NCBI GenBank assembly: GCA_963932465.1
Contig: OZ010791.1
Location: 622,115,800-622,179,799, forward strand
DNA: 64,000 bases
Direction: 5' to 3'
Source of the DNA: Maratus speciosus
Lineage: Eukaryota; Arthropoda; Arachnida; Araneae; Salticidae
Notes under the pieces: generated by a model
Told to the model about the DNA's origin: nothing
Seen by the model: only the letters and a program-made list of their open reading frames with translations
The model's database searches: none
Position numbers and translations under genes: made by a program
Shown here: positions 1-11,524 of the stretch, in pieces
Layout of the letters: each line of letters starts with the position of its first letter
Position numbering within the stretch: position 1 is the stretch's first letter

Positions 1-2373
1 TCAAAATTGATATATATATATATATATATATATCTGACCTATGTCACACTGTAACTCCCGTAATTATGAACCGATTTCGATGTAATTCGGTGTGTACATA
101 GTAAATACCAATGTCTCGACCGAGTTCGTTGGCCAGATTCATCCGCCGTTTTGTTTCAAAATGGCGGCCATTTAAAATTTTTAAAAAATTTTAAAATTTG
201 AAATGTGGTACCAAAAAATTAAAAATGGAAAAATATTTTTTTCTTATGTATTTGACCTTTATACAAAGATTCCGGAGCAGTTTTTGTTTCGTCTATACCT
301 TAAAAAATGGCTGAGTTATAGCATTTTGAATTTCTAGCGTGGCTGACATTTTGAAACGTCCTGAATTTTGTCACGCGATAAAAGGCGTATTTATGAACCG
401 ATTTGGATGTAATTCAGTGTGTACATAGTATATACCAATCTCTCAACCGAGTTCGTTGGCTAGCTTCATCCGCCGTTTTGTTTCAAAATGGCGGCCATTT
501 AAAATTTTTAAAAAATATTAAAACTTGAAATGTGGTACCAAAAAATTAAAAATGGAAAAATGTTTTTTTCTTATGTATTTGACCTTTATACAAAGATTCC
601 GGAGCAGTTTTTGTTTCGTCTATATCTTAAAAAATGGCTGAGTTATAGCATTTTGAATTTCTAGCGTGGCTGACATTTTGAAACGTCCTGAATTTTGTCA
701 CGCGATAAAAGGCGTATTTATGAACCGATTTGGATGTAATTCAGTGTGTACATAGTACATACCAATCTCTCGACCGAGTTCGTTGGCCAGCTTCATCCGC
801 CATTTTGTTTCAAAATGGCGGCCATTTAAAATTTTTTTAAAAATTTAAAATTTTAAATGTGGTACCAAAAAATTGAAAATGGAAAAATATTTTTTCTTAT
901 GTATTTGACCTTTATACAAAGATTTCGGAGCAGTTTTTGTTTCGTCTATATCTTAAAAAATGGCTGAGTTATAACATTTTGAATTTCTAGCGTGGCTGAC
1001 ATTTTGAAACGTCCTGATTTTTCTCACGTAATAACAGGCGTATTTAAGAACCGACTTGGATGTACCTTGGTGTGTACATAGTACATACAAATATCTCGAC
1101 CGAGTTCGTTGGCCGGCTTCATCCGCCATCTTGTTTCAAAATGGCGGCCATTTAAAAAAATTAAAAAATAAAAAAAATTAAATGAGATACCAAAAAATTG
1201 GAAAGTGAAAAAGTTTTTTTTTAGTATGTGTTTGACCTTAATACAAAGATTCCGGAACAGTTTTTCTTTCGTCTATATCTAAAAAAAATGGCTGAGTAAT
1301 AGCATTTTGAATTTCTCTTGTGGCTGACATTTTAAAACGACCTGATATTTGTCACGCGATAACAGGCGCAATTATGAACCTATTTGGATGTAACTTGGTC
1401 TGTACATAGTACATACCAATGTCTCGACCGAGTTCGTTGGCCAGCTTCATTCGCCATCTTGTTTCAAAAGGGTTGCCATTTAAAAAAAATTAAATTTAAA
1501 ATTCAAAATGAGGTATTAAACAATTGGAAAATGAAAAAGATTTTTTTATGTGTTTGGCCTTGATACAAAGATTCCGGAGCTGTTTTTGTTTCTGAAAATT
1601 TGTTCTTTTGTTTATATCTTAAAAAATGGTTGATTTATAGCACTTTGAATTTCTAGCATGGCTAACATTTTGAAACGATCTTGTATTTGTCACGCGATAA
1701 CACACGTATTCGCATATTTCGATGTAAGAAGGCATGTGGATATTATACATCAACACCTCGACCAAGTTCGCTGGCCAGATACATCAGCCATCTTGTTTCA
1801 AAATGGCGACCATTAAATTAAAAAATATATATATATTTAAAGTGAGGTGCAAAAAAATTAGAAATTGAAAAAGGTTTCTTTCTTAAGTATTTGACCTTGA
1901 TATAAGGATTCAGGAGCATTTTTTGTTTGTCTTTACCTTACAAAATGGCTCAGATATAGCAGTTTCAATTTCTATTGTGGGTGACATTTTGAAAAATCTG
2001 ATTTTTTGCATGCGACAGCACTCCTATATATTAACCGATTCCGATGTGAGTGAGCATGTGCACAGCAATTACTAAGGTCTCGACCAAGTTCACTGTTTAG
2101 TCTCATCCACTATGTTGTCTTAAAATGACAGGCACTTTAAGAAATTGCCGAATTTGGCAGCCAAATATATGTTACTTTAAAGAAAAGCAGCTTGGATAAA
2201 GCTGACTAATTTCGCGAAATTCTCATTCATTATATTGATAAAAATTAGTATTGAATCTCCTATATTCGGTTTCCACTAAATTGAGCTTCGTGTGTTTGAA
2301 TGATATAATTTGGCTTTTTTTAAATAAGGATTATGAAAGCTACCTCTTCCTCCCGGCACTGGCCGGAAGGACT
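1..2373 (+). mobile_element. Helentron-like non-autonomous element, family A, copy A1 (5' end outside window)
   Basis: The copy enters at a (TA)n tract (8-32) preceded by the last bases of the family's 5' module, runs through about six to seven ~327-bp repeats, and ends with GAAAGCTACCT (about 2336-2346), a GC hairpin (CCGGCACTGGCCGG) and ACTTTTTTT near 2371-2378. The same end is seen at 15890-15930, 17345-17400 (inverted) and 23530-23575. No coding capacity is visible. The 3' T-run abuts sequence from the middle of another family-A repeat in opposite orientation, so A1 appears inserted into the T-run of copy A2. The family assignment to Helentron/HINE is inferred from end architecture only. 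Confidence 0.6.
60..2010 (+). repeat. ~327-bp tandem repeat array of family A
   Basis: The anchor 'gaatttctagcgtggctgac' recurs near 330, 657, 983, 1311, 1649 and 1969, giving a period of about 327 bp. Each unit carries 'aaaatggcggccattt', 'accgagttcgttggccagc' and 'tttttaagatatagacg'-type segments. Units diverge progressively towards the 3' end of the element, and the order of variants is the same in other copies (13000-15870, 17580-19990), so whole arrays were copied as a block. Confidence 0.85.
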
Positions 2374-2699
2374 TTTTTTAGATAAAGACAAAACAAAAAA
2401 TGCTCCGGAATCCTTATATCAAAGTCAGATACTTAAGAAAGAAACCTTTTTCAATTTCTAAATTTTTTGTACTTCACTTTAAATATAATTTTTTTTTAAT
2501 TTAATGGCCGCCATTTTGATTCAAGATGGCGGATGAAGCTGGCCAGTGAACTTAGTCGAGACATTGCTATATACTATCCAAATGCCTTCTTACATCCAAA
2601 TAGGTTAATAAATACGTGTGTTATTGCGTGACAAATATCAGATCGTTTCAAATGTCAGCCATGCTAGAAATTTCAAAGTGCTATAACTCGACCTTTTTT

Positions 2700-3600
2700 A
2701 GGTGCGTTCGTAATTATATAAATACGTAGCACCTATAGTCGTCGTTCAGTCCGTCCGTCTGTCCGTCCGTCTGCCCGCATGTAACAGAGCAAAAACTACC
2801 CAACCGAATAGTCTGAAATTTCAAATATGTGATTGTTGCAAAATTTTGTCGAGCCATTTCAAATTTTATGAAAATCGGATGTATAGTTTAATTACAGGGA
2901 CAGTCAAAATTTTTTCTTTACATTACGGCAAATGGGAAAAATTATTGCAAGTGGATTTTAATGATATTAGAGCCTTCCGAATGATCTGAAATTTTAAAGA
3001 TATAATTGTTGCAAAATTTTGTCGAGCCATTTCAAATTTTAGGAAAATCGGACGTATAGTTTAATTACAGGGACAGTCAAAAGTTTTTCTTTACATTACG
3101 GCCAATGGGAAAAATTATTGCAAGTGGATTTTAATGGTATTAGAGCCTTCCGAATGATCTGAAATTTTAAAGATATAATTGTTGCAAAATTTTGTCGAGC
3201 CATTTCAAATTTTAGGAAAATCGGATGTATAGTTTAATTACAGGGACAGCCAAAAGTTTTTCTTTACATTACGGCCAATGGGAAAAATTATTGCAAGTGC
3301 ATTTTAATCATATTACAGCCTTCCGAATGGTCTGAAATTTTAAAGATATAATTGTTGAAAAATTTTGTTGAGCTATTTCAAATTTTAGGAAAATCGGATG
3401 TATAGTTTAATTACAGGGACAGTCAAAAGTGTTCCGAAAAAATTATTGGAAGTGCATTTTAATGATGTATCAGACTATGCACGTTATGAAGTGCAAAAAA
3501 TTATACATTCAGTACAATATGGGGTGCAAAAAATAATTTTAAAACTAGTTATAGTACGAACGCACCTCATTTGCCACGTTTGACGAGCAATTTCCAACTT
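2700..3600 (+). mobile_element. Helentron-like non-autonomous element, family C
   Basis: Inserted in the T-run of a family-A repeat. It starts AGGTGCGTTCGTA, folds back on an inverted copy TACGTAGCACCT about 20 nt later, has 'gtccgtctgtccgtc' microsatellite-like sequence, a core of four ~173-bp repeats (anchor 'tttaattacagggacag' near 2887, 3059, 3233, 3406), then TACGAACGCACCT (3555-3567) followed by a ~33-nt tail containing a TTTGCC...GAGCAAA-like hairpin and ending CCAACTT before the host T-run. The inverted repeat is terminal at the 5' side and subterminal at the 3' side. The small reading frame across 3398-3583 is repeat sequence, not a gene. Confidence 0.6.
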
Positions 3601-4856
3601 GTTTAAGATGTAGACGAAAAAAACTGCCCTGAAATCTTTGTATCAAGGTCAAACACATAAGAAAAACCTTTTTCGTTTTCCAATTTTTTCATACCTCATT
3701 TTAAATTTTAAATAATTTTTTTTTACATGTTCCCTTTTGAATCAAAATGGCGAATGAAGGTTGCCTACGAACTCGGTCGAGACATCGGTATGCAGTATGT
3801 ACACACCAAGTTACATCCAAATCGGTTCATAAATGCGCCTGTTATCGCGTGACAAAAATCAGGTCGTTTCAAAATGTCAGCCACAATAGAAATTAAAAAT
3901 GCTATAACTCAGCCATTTTTCTAGATATAGACGAAACAAAAGTTGTTCCGCAATCTTTATATTAAGGTCAAACACATAAGGAAAAAATCTTTTTCAATTT
4001 TTTGATACCTCATTTTAAATTTTAAATTAAATTTTTTTTTAAATGGCCGCCATTTTGAAACAAGATGGCGGATGAAGCTGGCCAACGAACTCGGTCGAGA
4101 CATTGGTATGTACTTTGTACACACCAAGGTACATCCATATCGGTTCATGAATAGGCCTGTTATCGCGTGACAAAAATAAGGACGTTTCAAATTGTCAGCC
4201 AAGCTAGAAATTCAAAGTGCTATAATTCAGACATTTTTTAAGATATAGACGAAACAAAAACTGCTCCGAAATCTTTGTATCAAGGTCAAACACATAAGAA
4301 AAAAATATTTTTCAATTTTCAATTTTTTGGTATCACATTTCAAATTTTAAATTTTTTTTTTAAATGTAAATGGCCGCCATTTTGAAACAAAATGGCGGAT
4401 GAAGCTGGCCAACGAACTCGGTGCACACTTTGGTATGTACTATATATACACCGAGTTTCATCTAAATCGGTTCATAAATACGCTTGTTATCGCGTGACAA
4501 ATATCAGGTCGTTTCAAAATGTCAGCATCCCTAGAAATTGAAAGTTCTATAACTCAGCCATTTTTTAAGATATAGACAAAACAAAAACTGCTCCGTAATC
4601 TTTGTATCAAGGTCAAATACATAAGAAAAAAATATTTTTCAATTTTTAATCTTTTGGTACCACATTTTAAATTTTAAATTTTTTAAAAATTTTAAATGGC
4701 CGCCATTTTGAAACAAGATGGCGGATGAAGCTGGCCAACGAACTCGGTCGAGACATTGGTATGTACTATGTACACACCGAGTTTCATCCAAATCGGTTCA
4801 TAAATACGAGAGTTACAGTATGACAAAGATCAGATATATATATATATATATAACCA
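3601..4856 (-). repeat. Inverted family-A tandem array and (TA)n tract of copy A2
   Basis: Reverse-complement units with 'aacgaactcggtcgagacatt' near 3770, 4085, 4415 and 4735 continue the array split by the family-C insertion, ending in a (TA)n run at 4835-4853. Short reading frames here are frame shadows of the repeat. Confidence 0.8.
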
Positions 4857-6665
4857 ATAATTAAACATAACCTACCACCATCAAAAACCGTGATATTATG
4901 AATTAAAGCTGTAAGTATATATAAAAAAAAAGATTAAATTATTTATAAGAATTATTATGGAAGAAAAATAAGAAAGTGGTCACCGACAAATAATGGAAAT
5001 GCTTATATATTGAATTACGTTTTCAAGGGCACAGAATTCAATGATATAAGCAAAATGGTTGTTTTCTGTGGTAAAAATAAGCTAAAGCTAAAAGTTATTT
5101 TCCCCTGTGCCCTAACAACCATTAAAATCAAGTGAATTGATTAAAAATGAAAACAGAATAGAAACAAATAATATGAATTGGAAAAAACAATAAAACTTAT
5201 TTAAATATTTATAGGATATAAAATGAAATAATAAACACCATACCGATTAATATTTTAGAATAAATCCACGCTCACATGGCACCCATATCGTAAAGATTAA
5301 GGTTAATAAAACAGTTAAGAAATCACAGTAATTGATACCATATGATGCAGTTAATACATATTGAAATAAATGTTAAATAACTTTTAATATAATATAAAAT
5401 AATATAAATAGAAAGTAATTACATAATTAAAATGCACCATTAAATTAATTAAAAACCGTTAAACAATATTGTCAAAATTTAGCTAAAAATTCCCCCTGGT
5501 GTAGTAAATTATAACTGAAATGTAGCTGGAAGAAGTAAATCTAGAACTTATCGAAAAAAAAAAAACACAAATTGTGGTGCTGCCATCTAGTATTACATTT
5601 ATGATTTAATTGTCAAAAGACTTGCTTCAGTTGTAAGCAATTGAATGTAACAATTGTTTTATTAACAGCAAAACCAAAAAGATCCTTATATATAGATAAT
5701 TATAAACTGAATATAAACCACACAATGTATTTAAAAAAAAAAAAAACTATTGTTAATAAAATTTAAAAAGCATACAAAATATTCTATTAGCAAATTTATT
5801 TAAACTACACTAAGAATTTAAATAATTCTAGAACATCGAAAAAATATAGCATATAGCTATATGCTATAAAACAGAATAAATTCATTAATAATTAATATAA
5901 ATAATTATTAAAAATATAAAAATCTTTAATAAAAACTATTATATATAAGATAATTATAAAATGAACAGGAAATAAAAAACATATGGTAGTATAAAGAAGG
6001 TGAACTGATACTTAAATTCCAATTACCTAAAAAGCACAAATATAGTGTGTGGATTATTTTATACATCCATAAAAATCCTAAAAGTATGAATGTGGGACAT
6101 TCAAAAATAATAAACCGATAATAAATTATATAACACTAGGTGAAAATAAATAAATATTAAAATATTAATAAGAATAGAGGAATAATAATAAATATAATTA
6201 CCCAATTTTAATCCATACATTATAACTTTATTTATATTAAATATACTTATATGTATATTAATCACTATAAAAATGGCATACTATTAGTAATTAATATGAT
6301 ATTGTCCTTAGTAAATTAAAATTTATAACAAATGATTGTAAATAAGATTAAACAATAATAAAGCTAATAATTAATGAAATTCACCAATTACATATAAAAT
6401 CAACATCCTTATAAAATACGTATTAAAAATATAGTAATAATACAAAAGCCCCATTTTTTTTTATATAAATTAACCATTGCGTATTATCCAGACAACACCA
6501 CCCTCCTCCGTACTCTAACAACTACCCACCCATCCATCCTATAATAATTTTTTTATGTTATTTTACAATTTTTATTTTTTATAGAGATTTTTTATTTTAT
6601 AATTTTTTTTGTAATTTTGTTTACGCATGTGTTAATTTGTTTTAAAAGATCATGTAAGAAAAATA
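4857..6665 (-). other. AT-rich region downstream of the Penelope-like ORF
   Basis: About 1.8 kb of extremely AT-rich sequence with no reading frame of note and no recognisable element ends. By position it would be the 3' untranslated part of the Penelope-like copy, but some of it could be other inserted sequence. A short homology search against other genomic copies would set the true 3' end. Confidence 0.35.
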
Positions 6666-8993
6666 CTAATTGTATATTAATGAATATATGAATTTTTTTG
6701 GAAAACCATGATATAATGCATCATAAATTAGTTTTTTAATATTATTGTTAATTAGAGGAGAAGAACATAAACATTTTATTCTATATAAATGATTAAGTAT
6801 TATATTTCGAAATACAGAATGATGTAGACAAGATTTAAAATTTGTAAATGTATTAACTTTGAATTTAAATTCTTTACGTTTGTCATATAAATCTGTGATT
6901 GTTTTGTTGTCTTTTATTGTAATTTTAAGATCTAAGAAGTTAATTGTATTGTTAGATAAAAGGTTTTCCGTTAATTCCAAATTAGTGGGATAATCTACTG
7001 GAAATGGAGTAATTGCAGAATGATCAGTATCAATTAAAATTATGTCATCAATATAACGATATAAATGTAGATTATTATTAGTAAAATTACGTTCATAATG
7101 ATATAAATATAAGTCTGAGAGTAAACTGGATGTACAACCGCCTTGTGGTATACCGACATGCTGTAAATATAAAGTGTTATCTTGCAAGATATAATTATTA
7201 TAGATAATGAAGTTAGTTAAAGATTTAAAATATGCAATATCAATATTAGATGGTAATTCCAGTTTTTTATAATACTTTTTAAATAATGCATTTATAATTT
7301 TATGTAAATCTAATAGGTCTATATTATTAAAAAGATCTTTGAAGTCATACGTTGTTATATTATATACACAATGAAGATTTTTTAAAATATTGACAAGTTG
7401 ATAGCTATGTTTTATACAATGTGTATTATCATTGTTTGTAGTAAGTACATATAATTGATTAAGAATTTTTAAGAGAAGTTTATTGGCTTTATTATTATAT
7501 GTATTGCAACCAATAGTTACAGTCCTAAATTTAATTGGAGTTTTATGAAATTTGGGAATAAGAACTAAATATGGATAATTAAAGTTAGTAGATAAAATAT
7601 TTAATAGTTTATAATAACTTCGAATTTTACGATTATTTACAATTACATTTTCATTAGTTTTTTTAAATGACTTATTAGAAGAAATACAATTTGTAAGATG
7701 TTGCTGATAATAAGATTTACAAATAATAGCATAATTATTAGGAGATTTGTCTACATATGTAATAACGTAGTTTTTTTGTAATTTAGTAATTTGTTGGAAA
7801 ATATGCTGTGTATTAATAGAAACCAAATCAGCCATATTATTTTTTAAAGCCATAGTTAATTTTTCAATTACTAATATTTTCCAATGATTAAAATATTCAA
7901 TAGGCTTATTATAAGAGATAGAAATTTTATAAATAAAAATATCAATATCATGTGTAAACTGTTTGATAATAGAGTTAACATTAAATTTAGATGGAAGTCT
8001 ATATTTAGTACCATAACCCATTAGTTGTTTCAATTTAAAATCATTAACAATATCAAGATTTCCAGTGATTATATGTCCATGATCATTGTTTATGTATTTT
8101 TTTAGAGTGGGGTCATTGCATTTACACGGAAAATTACTTGCAGCAGATGTATTTTTTGAAAATGTATTGTAGTTAAAAATCTTTCTACCAATTGTATTAG
8201 GATATTTAAAGGTTTTTGGGATATGAAGATTATTAATAGGAAAAAAACAATTTTTATCATTAATTATAGAATTGATATTAATTTTATTAAATATGTGATT
8301 TGAAAAAGTAATTAACATTTGAGTATTCATGTTTTGAATTTTGTGTTTTTTTTGTAAATTAATATTTAAAAGATTAACCCTAGACATAATGAGGTCAAAA
8401 TAAATATCTGAGAAATGTTTAGAGAAAGATTTACTTAGAAATACATTTAAATGTTGTACAATCTGTTTCTTTTTAATAGCAAAGATGTGTTTTCGAATTA
8501 ACAACCAGTTATAATTCTCTAAATATTTTCTTTGAAGATCATTTATATGTTTAGTGATAGATTTTTTGGAAACTACAACTGATGATGAACCCTTTCCTCG
8601 TTTATTACGTGTTGTTTTACTATTTAAATTATGATTAAGAGTAGGATAAATTGGAGAATAATCAATATTGTTATTTATAGATGTGAAGACTTTGACAGGT
8701 CTGTTAAATACTTCACTGTTAAGTCCATAAGGATAAATTGTGTTGTAATATTTCATAAATGATGATTCCATATAAAGACGTTCTGATTTATTTTTTAGAA
8801 TTTGAAGAATTTCAATTGTCGTATTTTTAAATTGATGTATATGAAAATGTTGAATTTCAGCTGTAGATTGTATATTTTTTGCTTTGTTATTATTAGAGTC
8901 TGAACGATGATGATTGATACGTTTATGAATTGGACCTGATGTTTCACCAATATATTTCATATTACATAAGTTGCACTTTATACTATAAATCAC
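6666..8993 (-). CDS. GIY-YIG endonuclease / reverse transcriptase of a Naiad-like Penelope element
   Basis: Predicted retroelement protein, 775 residues as bounded here by a GTG codon. The same frame continues upstream to at least 9035 (residues including SCSDPNYSSFCKAFN), so the true N-terminus is missing rather than starting here. Residues 2-30 fit an N-terminal GIY-YIG nuclease (IYSIKC...YIGET, then KRINHHR). Residues 289-311 hold a CxC...HGH pattern (C290, C292, H305, H307), a possible CCHH zinc-binding motif. Residues 410-720 are a reverse transcriptase: DKSPNNYAIICKSYY (415-429), IPKFHKTPIKFRTV (479-492), TYDFKDLF with D550, GIPQGGCTSSLLSDLYL (614-630), and YRYIDD with D649-D650. N-terminal GIY-YIG plus CCHH is the order reported for Naiad/Chlamys-type Penelope-like elements; other Penelopes carry the nuclease at the C-terminus. 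No internal stops or frameshifts, so the copy may be young. The family assignment is from motifs only. Confidence 0.8.
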   Translation of the reverse strand: MIYSIKCNLCNMKYIGETSGPIHKRINHHRSDSNNNKAKNIQSTAEIQHFHIHQFKNTTIEILQILKNKSERLYMESSFMKYYNTIYPYGLNSEVFNRPVKVFTSINNNIDYSPIYPTLNHNLNSKTTRNKRGKGSSSVVVSKKSITKHINDLQRKYLENYNWLLIRKHIFAIKKKQIVQHLNVFLSKSFSKHFSDIYFDLIMSRVNLLNINLQKKHKIQNMNTQMLITFSNHIFNKININSIINDKNCFFPINNLHIPKTFKYPNTIGRKIFNYNTFSKNTSAASNFPCKCNDPTLKKYINNDHGHIITGNLDIVNDFKLKQLMGYGTKYRLPSKFNVNSIIKQFTHDIDIFIYKISISYNKPIEYFNHWKILVIEKLTMALKNNMADLVSINTQHIFQQITKLQKNYVITYVDKSPNNYAIICKSYYQQHLTNCISSNKSFKKTNENVIVNNRKIRSYYKLLNILSTNFNYPYLVLIPKFHKTPIKFRTVTIGCNTYNNKANKLLLKILNQLYVLTTNNDNTHCIKHSYQLVNILKNLHCVYNITTYDFKDLFNNIDLLDLHKIINALFKKYYKKLELPSNIDIAYFKSLTNFIIYNNYILQDNTLYLQHVGIPQGGCTSSLLSDLYLYHYERNFTNNNLHLYRYIDDIILIDTDHSAITPFPVDYPTNLELTENLLSNNTINFLDLKITIKDNKTITDLYDKRKEFKFKVNTFTNFKSCLHHSVFRNIILNHLYRIKCLCSSPLINNNIKKLIYDALYHGFPKKFIYSLIYN

Positions 8994-9857
8994 ATTAAAT
9001 GCTTTACAAAAGCTTGAATAATTAGGATCTGAGCAACTTTTGAACGGAGGGTGGTTTCGGGGTCTGGGGGTGATCGATGAAAATATACCAAAATTTTTTG
9101 AAATCGCTTTCCTCCGGACGGCTGCAATAGGTAGCTTTTTTTAATGAAAGCTACCTAAAAATGGCTCAGTTATAGCATTTTGAATTTCTAACCCCAGTAA
9201 CAAGAGATATCGGCTAAATTTCGGCCTAATACCAGAATTGTCGGCAAATGATGAGTAGTCGAATGGAGAGCTTCACATAATATCGTCTGAACAAAATCTA
9301 GCGATTTATCTAGACAATGTCGTGGGAAAACGTCGGCAGGAAATCGTATTATTACTACAAGTCAATTAATCGGGCTTTATTCTTATGCATGTAATCGGCC
9401 GGCAATCGAAAAGTAATGAAAAACGAACCTTTTTCATGAGGTGTTATTCTTTGTTTCCGCTGTATAGATACCCCCTGCAGGGGATGTGTGTCACGTGAAT
9501 AAACTGTCCAATGCCCTACAATATCTTATCTCCCTCCCACTCAAAATACGTTTTCATGTTTCAAGGACATCGTTTCTAAATGGACAATCGGAGGAATATA
9601 AGGGAAAAAAATACTTTCCAAGAAATGTTCTTTGGTGAGAATACATTATTATTTACAAATCAGTAAACTTAAATCTCTTAAAAACTTACAGATAGCAGGG
9701 CAATTAGTGTAAGAGTAAACTAACAATTTAATAGCGTTTGTTTGTTCTTTATTTCTTTTTTTCAATAATAACGTATAGACATTCATACTTAAAATTATAC
9801 TTAATAAAATGCTTAGAGATATTTGCTGTTTTGTTGATTTAGATAATTAAATTAAAA

Positions 9858-11420
9858 ATTATAAGATCTGAAATTTAGATTATATCAGATAATATCTGAA
9901 ATTTAGACTATTACAACAACAAACTACCGTATTTTATGGAAGAAACGCCGCACTCCTCAAATTGACCTGAATAAGCTTTAAAATATCGTAATCGCCGCAT
10001 CCGTTGTAAACGTCGCATCCATCGGAACACTACTTTTGCCGACAACGTCATATTGACCTAACTTTAATCAAAGTTTTCTGAGCAGTGTAGGATGCCTCGT
10101 TTTTAATATCTTAAGATGTCTGAAGTTTTATTTAAAATATTTAAATCCGATTTTAAATATTTTTATGAATTTTTAAATTAAGGAAACTCAGTTGGTATTT
10201 TTTTTAAAAAAATCGTAAACGCCGCACATGGCGTAAACGCCGCACTTGGAAAAAAATTAACTTTTAAACTCGTAAACGCCGCGGCGTTTCTTCCATAAAA
10301 TACGGTATTTGCTCTAAATATATTTTCTTAGTTATGAATTAGAAATTTTTGATTTAAAAATTAATTTATTTAGAAATACTTCAGGTAAAGTTATTGTATA
10401 AATTAAAATGAAGTTGATCATCTTTTTTTCCCCAAAAAAAGTAAAAAAGTTAATTTTACACCTTTTAAAAGTTTTTAAAAATGTCTGAACATTTTTTTTA
10501 GATTAAAATTATTATTAGATAAATAAATTGAAAATTATAAGATCTAAAATTTAGATTATATCAGAAAATTAGACTATTAAAACAACAAACTATTTCATCT
10601 GAATGTATTTTCTTAATTATGAATTAGAAATTTCTGATTTAAAAATTAATTTATTTAGAAATAGTTCAGATAATGTTATTGTATAAATTATAAAGAAGTT
10701 TATCATCCTTTTTCCCCCTAGATCGTGAGAAATATAATTTTATACATTTAAAAAGTTAAAAAAAGATGACTGAACATTTTTTTAATTAAAATAATTATTA
10801 GATGGATAAATTGAAAATTATAAGATCTGAAATTTAGATTATATCAGGATAATGTCTGAAATTGTCTGATAATGTTGAAACTATTACAACAACAAACTAT
10901 TTGCTCTAAATGATTGTTTCGTAGTTGTGAATTAGAAATTTCTGATTAAAAAATTAATTTATTTAAAAATAATTCAGATAATGTATTGTATAAATTATAA
11001 ATAAGTTTATTATCTTTTTTTTTCAAATAGTGATAAATTTAATTTTATACCTTTTTAAAAGTTAAAAAAAATGACTGAACAATTTTTTTAAATTAAAATA
11101 ATTATTGGATAAATAAATTGAAAATTATAAGATCTGAAATTTAAATTATATCAGGATAATGTGAAATTTAGACTATTACAAAAACAAAATATTTGCTCTA
11201 AATGTATTTTCTTAGTTACGAATTAGAAATTTCTGATTAAAAATTTAATTTATTTGGGGAAAAAAATCAGATAATGTTATTGTATAAATTATAAAGAAGT
11301 TGATCTTCTTTTTTTCTCCAGATAGTGATAAATTTCATTTTATAGCTTTTAAACGTTAAAAAAAAAAAGTGACCGAAATTTTCTTTAAATTAAAATAATT
11401 ATTTAGATATTGAAAAAAAA
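9858..11420 (+). repeat. ~295-bp AT-rich tandem repeat
   Basis: The anchor 'attataagatctgaaattta' recurs near 9858, 10534, 10817 and 11124. After removing the 381-bp MITE insertion the spacing is about 295, 283 and 307 bp. Each unit also carries 'acaacaaactatttgctctaa' and 'gaattagaaatttctgatt'. Confidence 0.75.
9927..10305. mobile_element. MITE with CCGTATTTTATGG inverted ends and TA target duplication
   Basis: Perfect inverted ends of about 24 bp (CCGTATTTTATGGAAGAAAC ... its complement), flanked by TA on both sides. Neighbouring tandem units read 'aacaaactatttgctc' without it, which is a direct empty-site comparison. The interior has several copies of 'cgtaaacgccgca'-type motifs that resemble subterminal transposase-binding repeats. 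The TA duplication points to the Tc1/mariner/pogo group; no coding sequence. Confidence 0.8.
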
Positions 11421-11524
11421 GAAAAAAAGAAATTTTTTCCATACATAACCAAAATTTAATGAGACGCTTTAAATGATGGAATTTCATGGACGCTTTAAAT
11501 GATGGATTTGATGGAATGCATTGT

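Larger units (their letters stand above)
4857..9037 (-). mobile_element. Naiad-like Penelope retroelement, 5'-truncated, inserted at the (TA)n tract of copy A2
   Basis: Compared with uninterrupted family-A copies, where the 5' module runs 'ttcaaaattgatatata', here the sequence is split between 'ttcaaaa' (about 9037) and the (TA)n tract at 4835-4853. The intervening 4.2 kb holds a long ORF (6666-8993) and 1.8 kb of very AT-rich sequence on its 3' side. The ORF stays open up to the junction without a proper start, and conserved-looking cysteines occur right at the junction, so the copy looks 5'-truncated, as expected for target-primed reverse transcription. No long terminal repeats were seen. 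Confidence 0.6.
2374..9158 (-). mobile_element. Helentron-like family A, copy A2, minus orientation, interrupted by family C and a Penelope-like element
   Basis: Read on the minus strand, the 5' hairpin (AGGTAGCTTTC near 9158) and the CCCAGACCCCGAAACCACCC module (about 9050-9075) are followed by a 4.2-kb Penelope-like insertion, then (TA)n at 4835-4853 and the inverted ~327-bp array down to 2374. The 3' part is missing because copy A1 lies at the junction; the rest of A2 is presumably left of the window. A 0.9-kb family-C element sits inside the array at 2700-3600. The right flank (9159-9204) is again family-A repeat sequence in the opposite strand, so A2 itself sits inside copy A3. Confidence 0.6.

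Noticed and set aside
60..2010. CRISPR array or bacterial repeat
   Set aside because: Units are ~327 bp head-to-tail repeats without unique spacers, in a eukaryotic transposon context.
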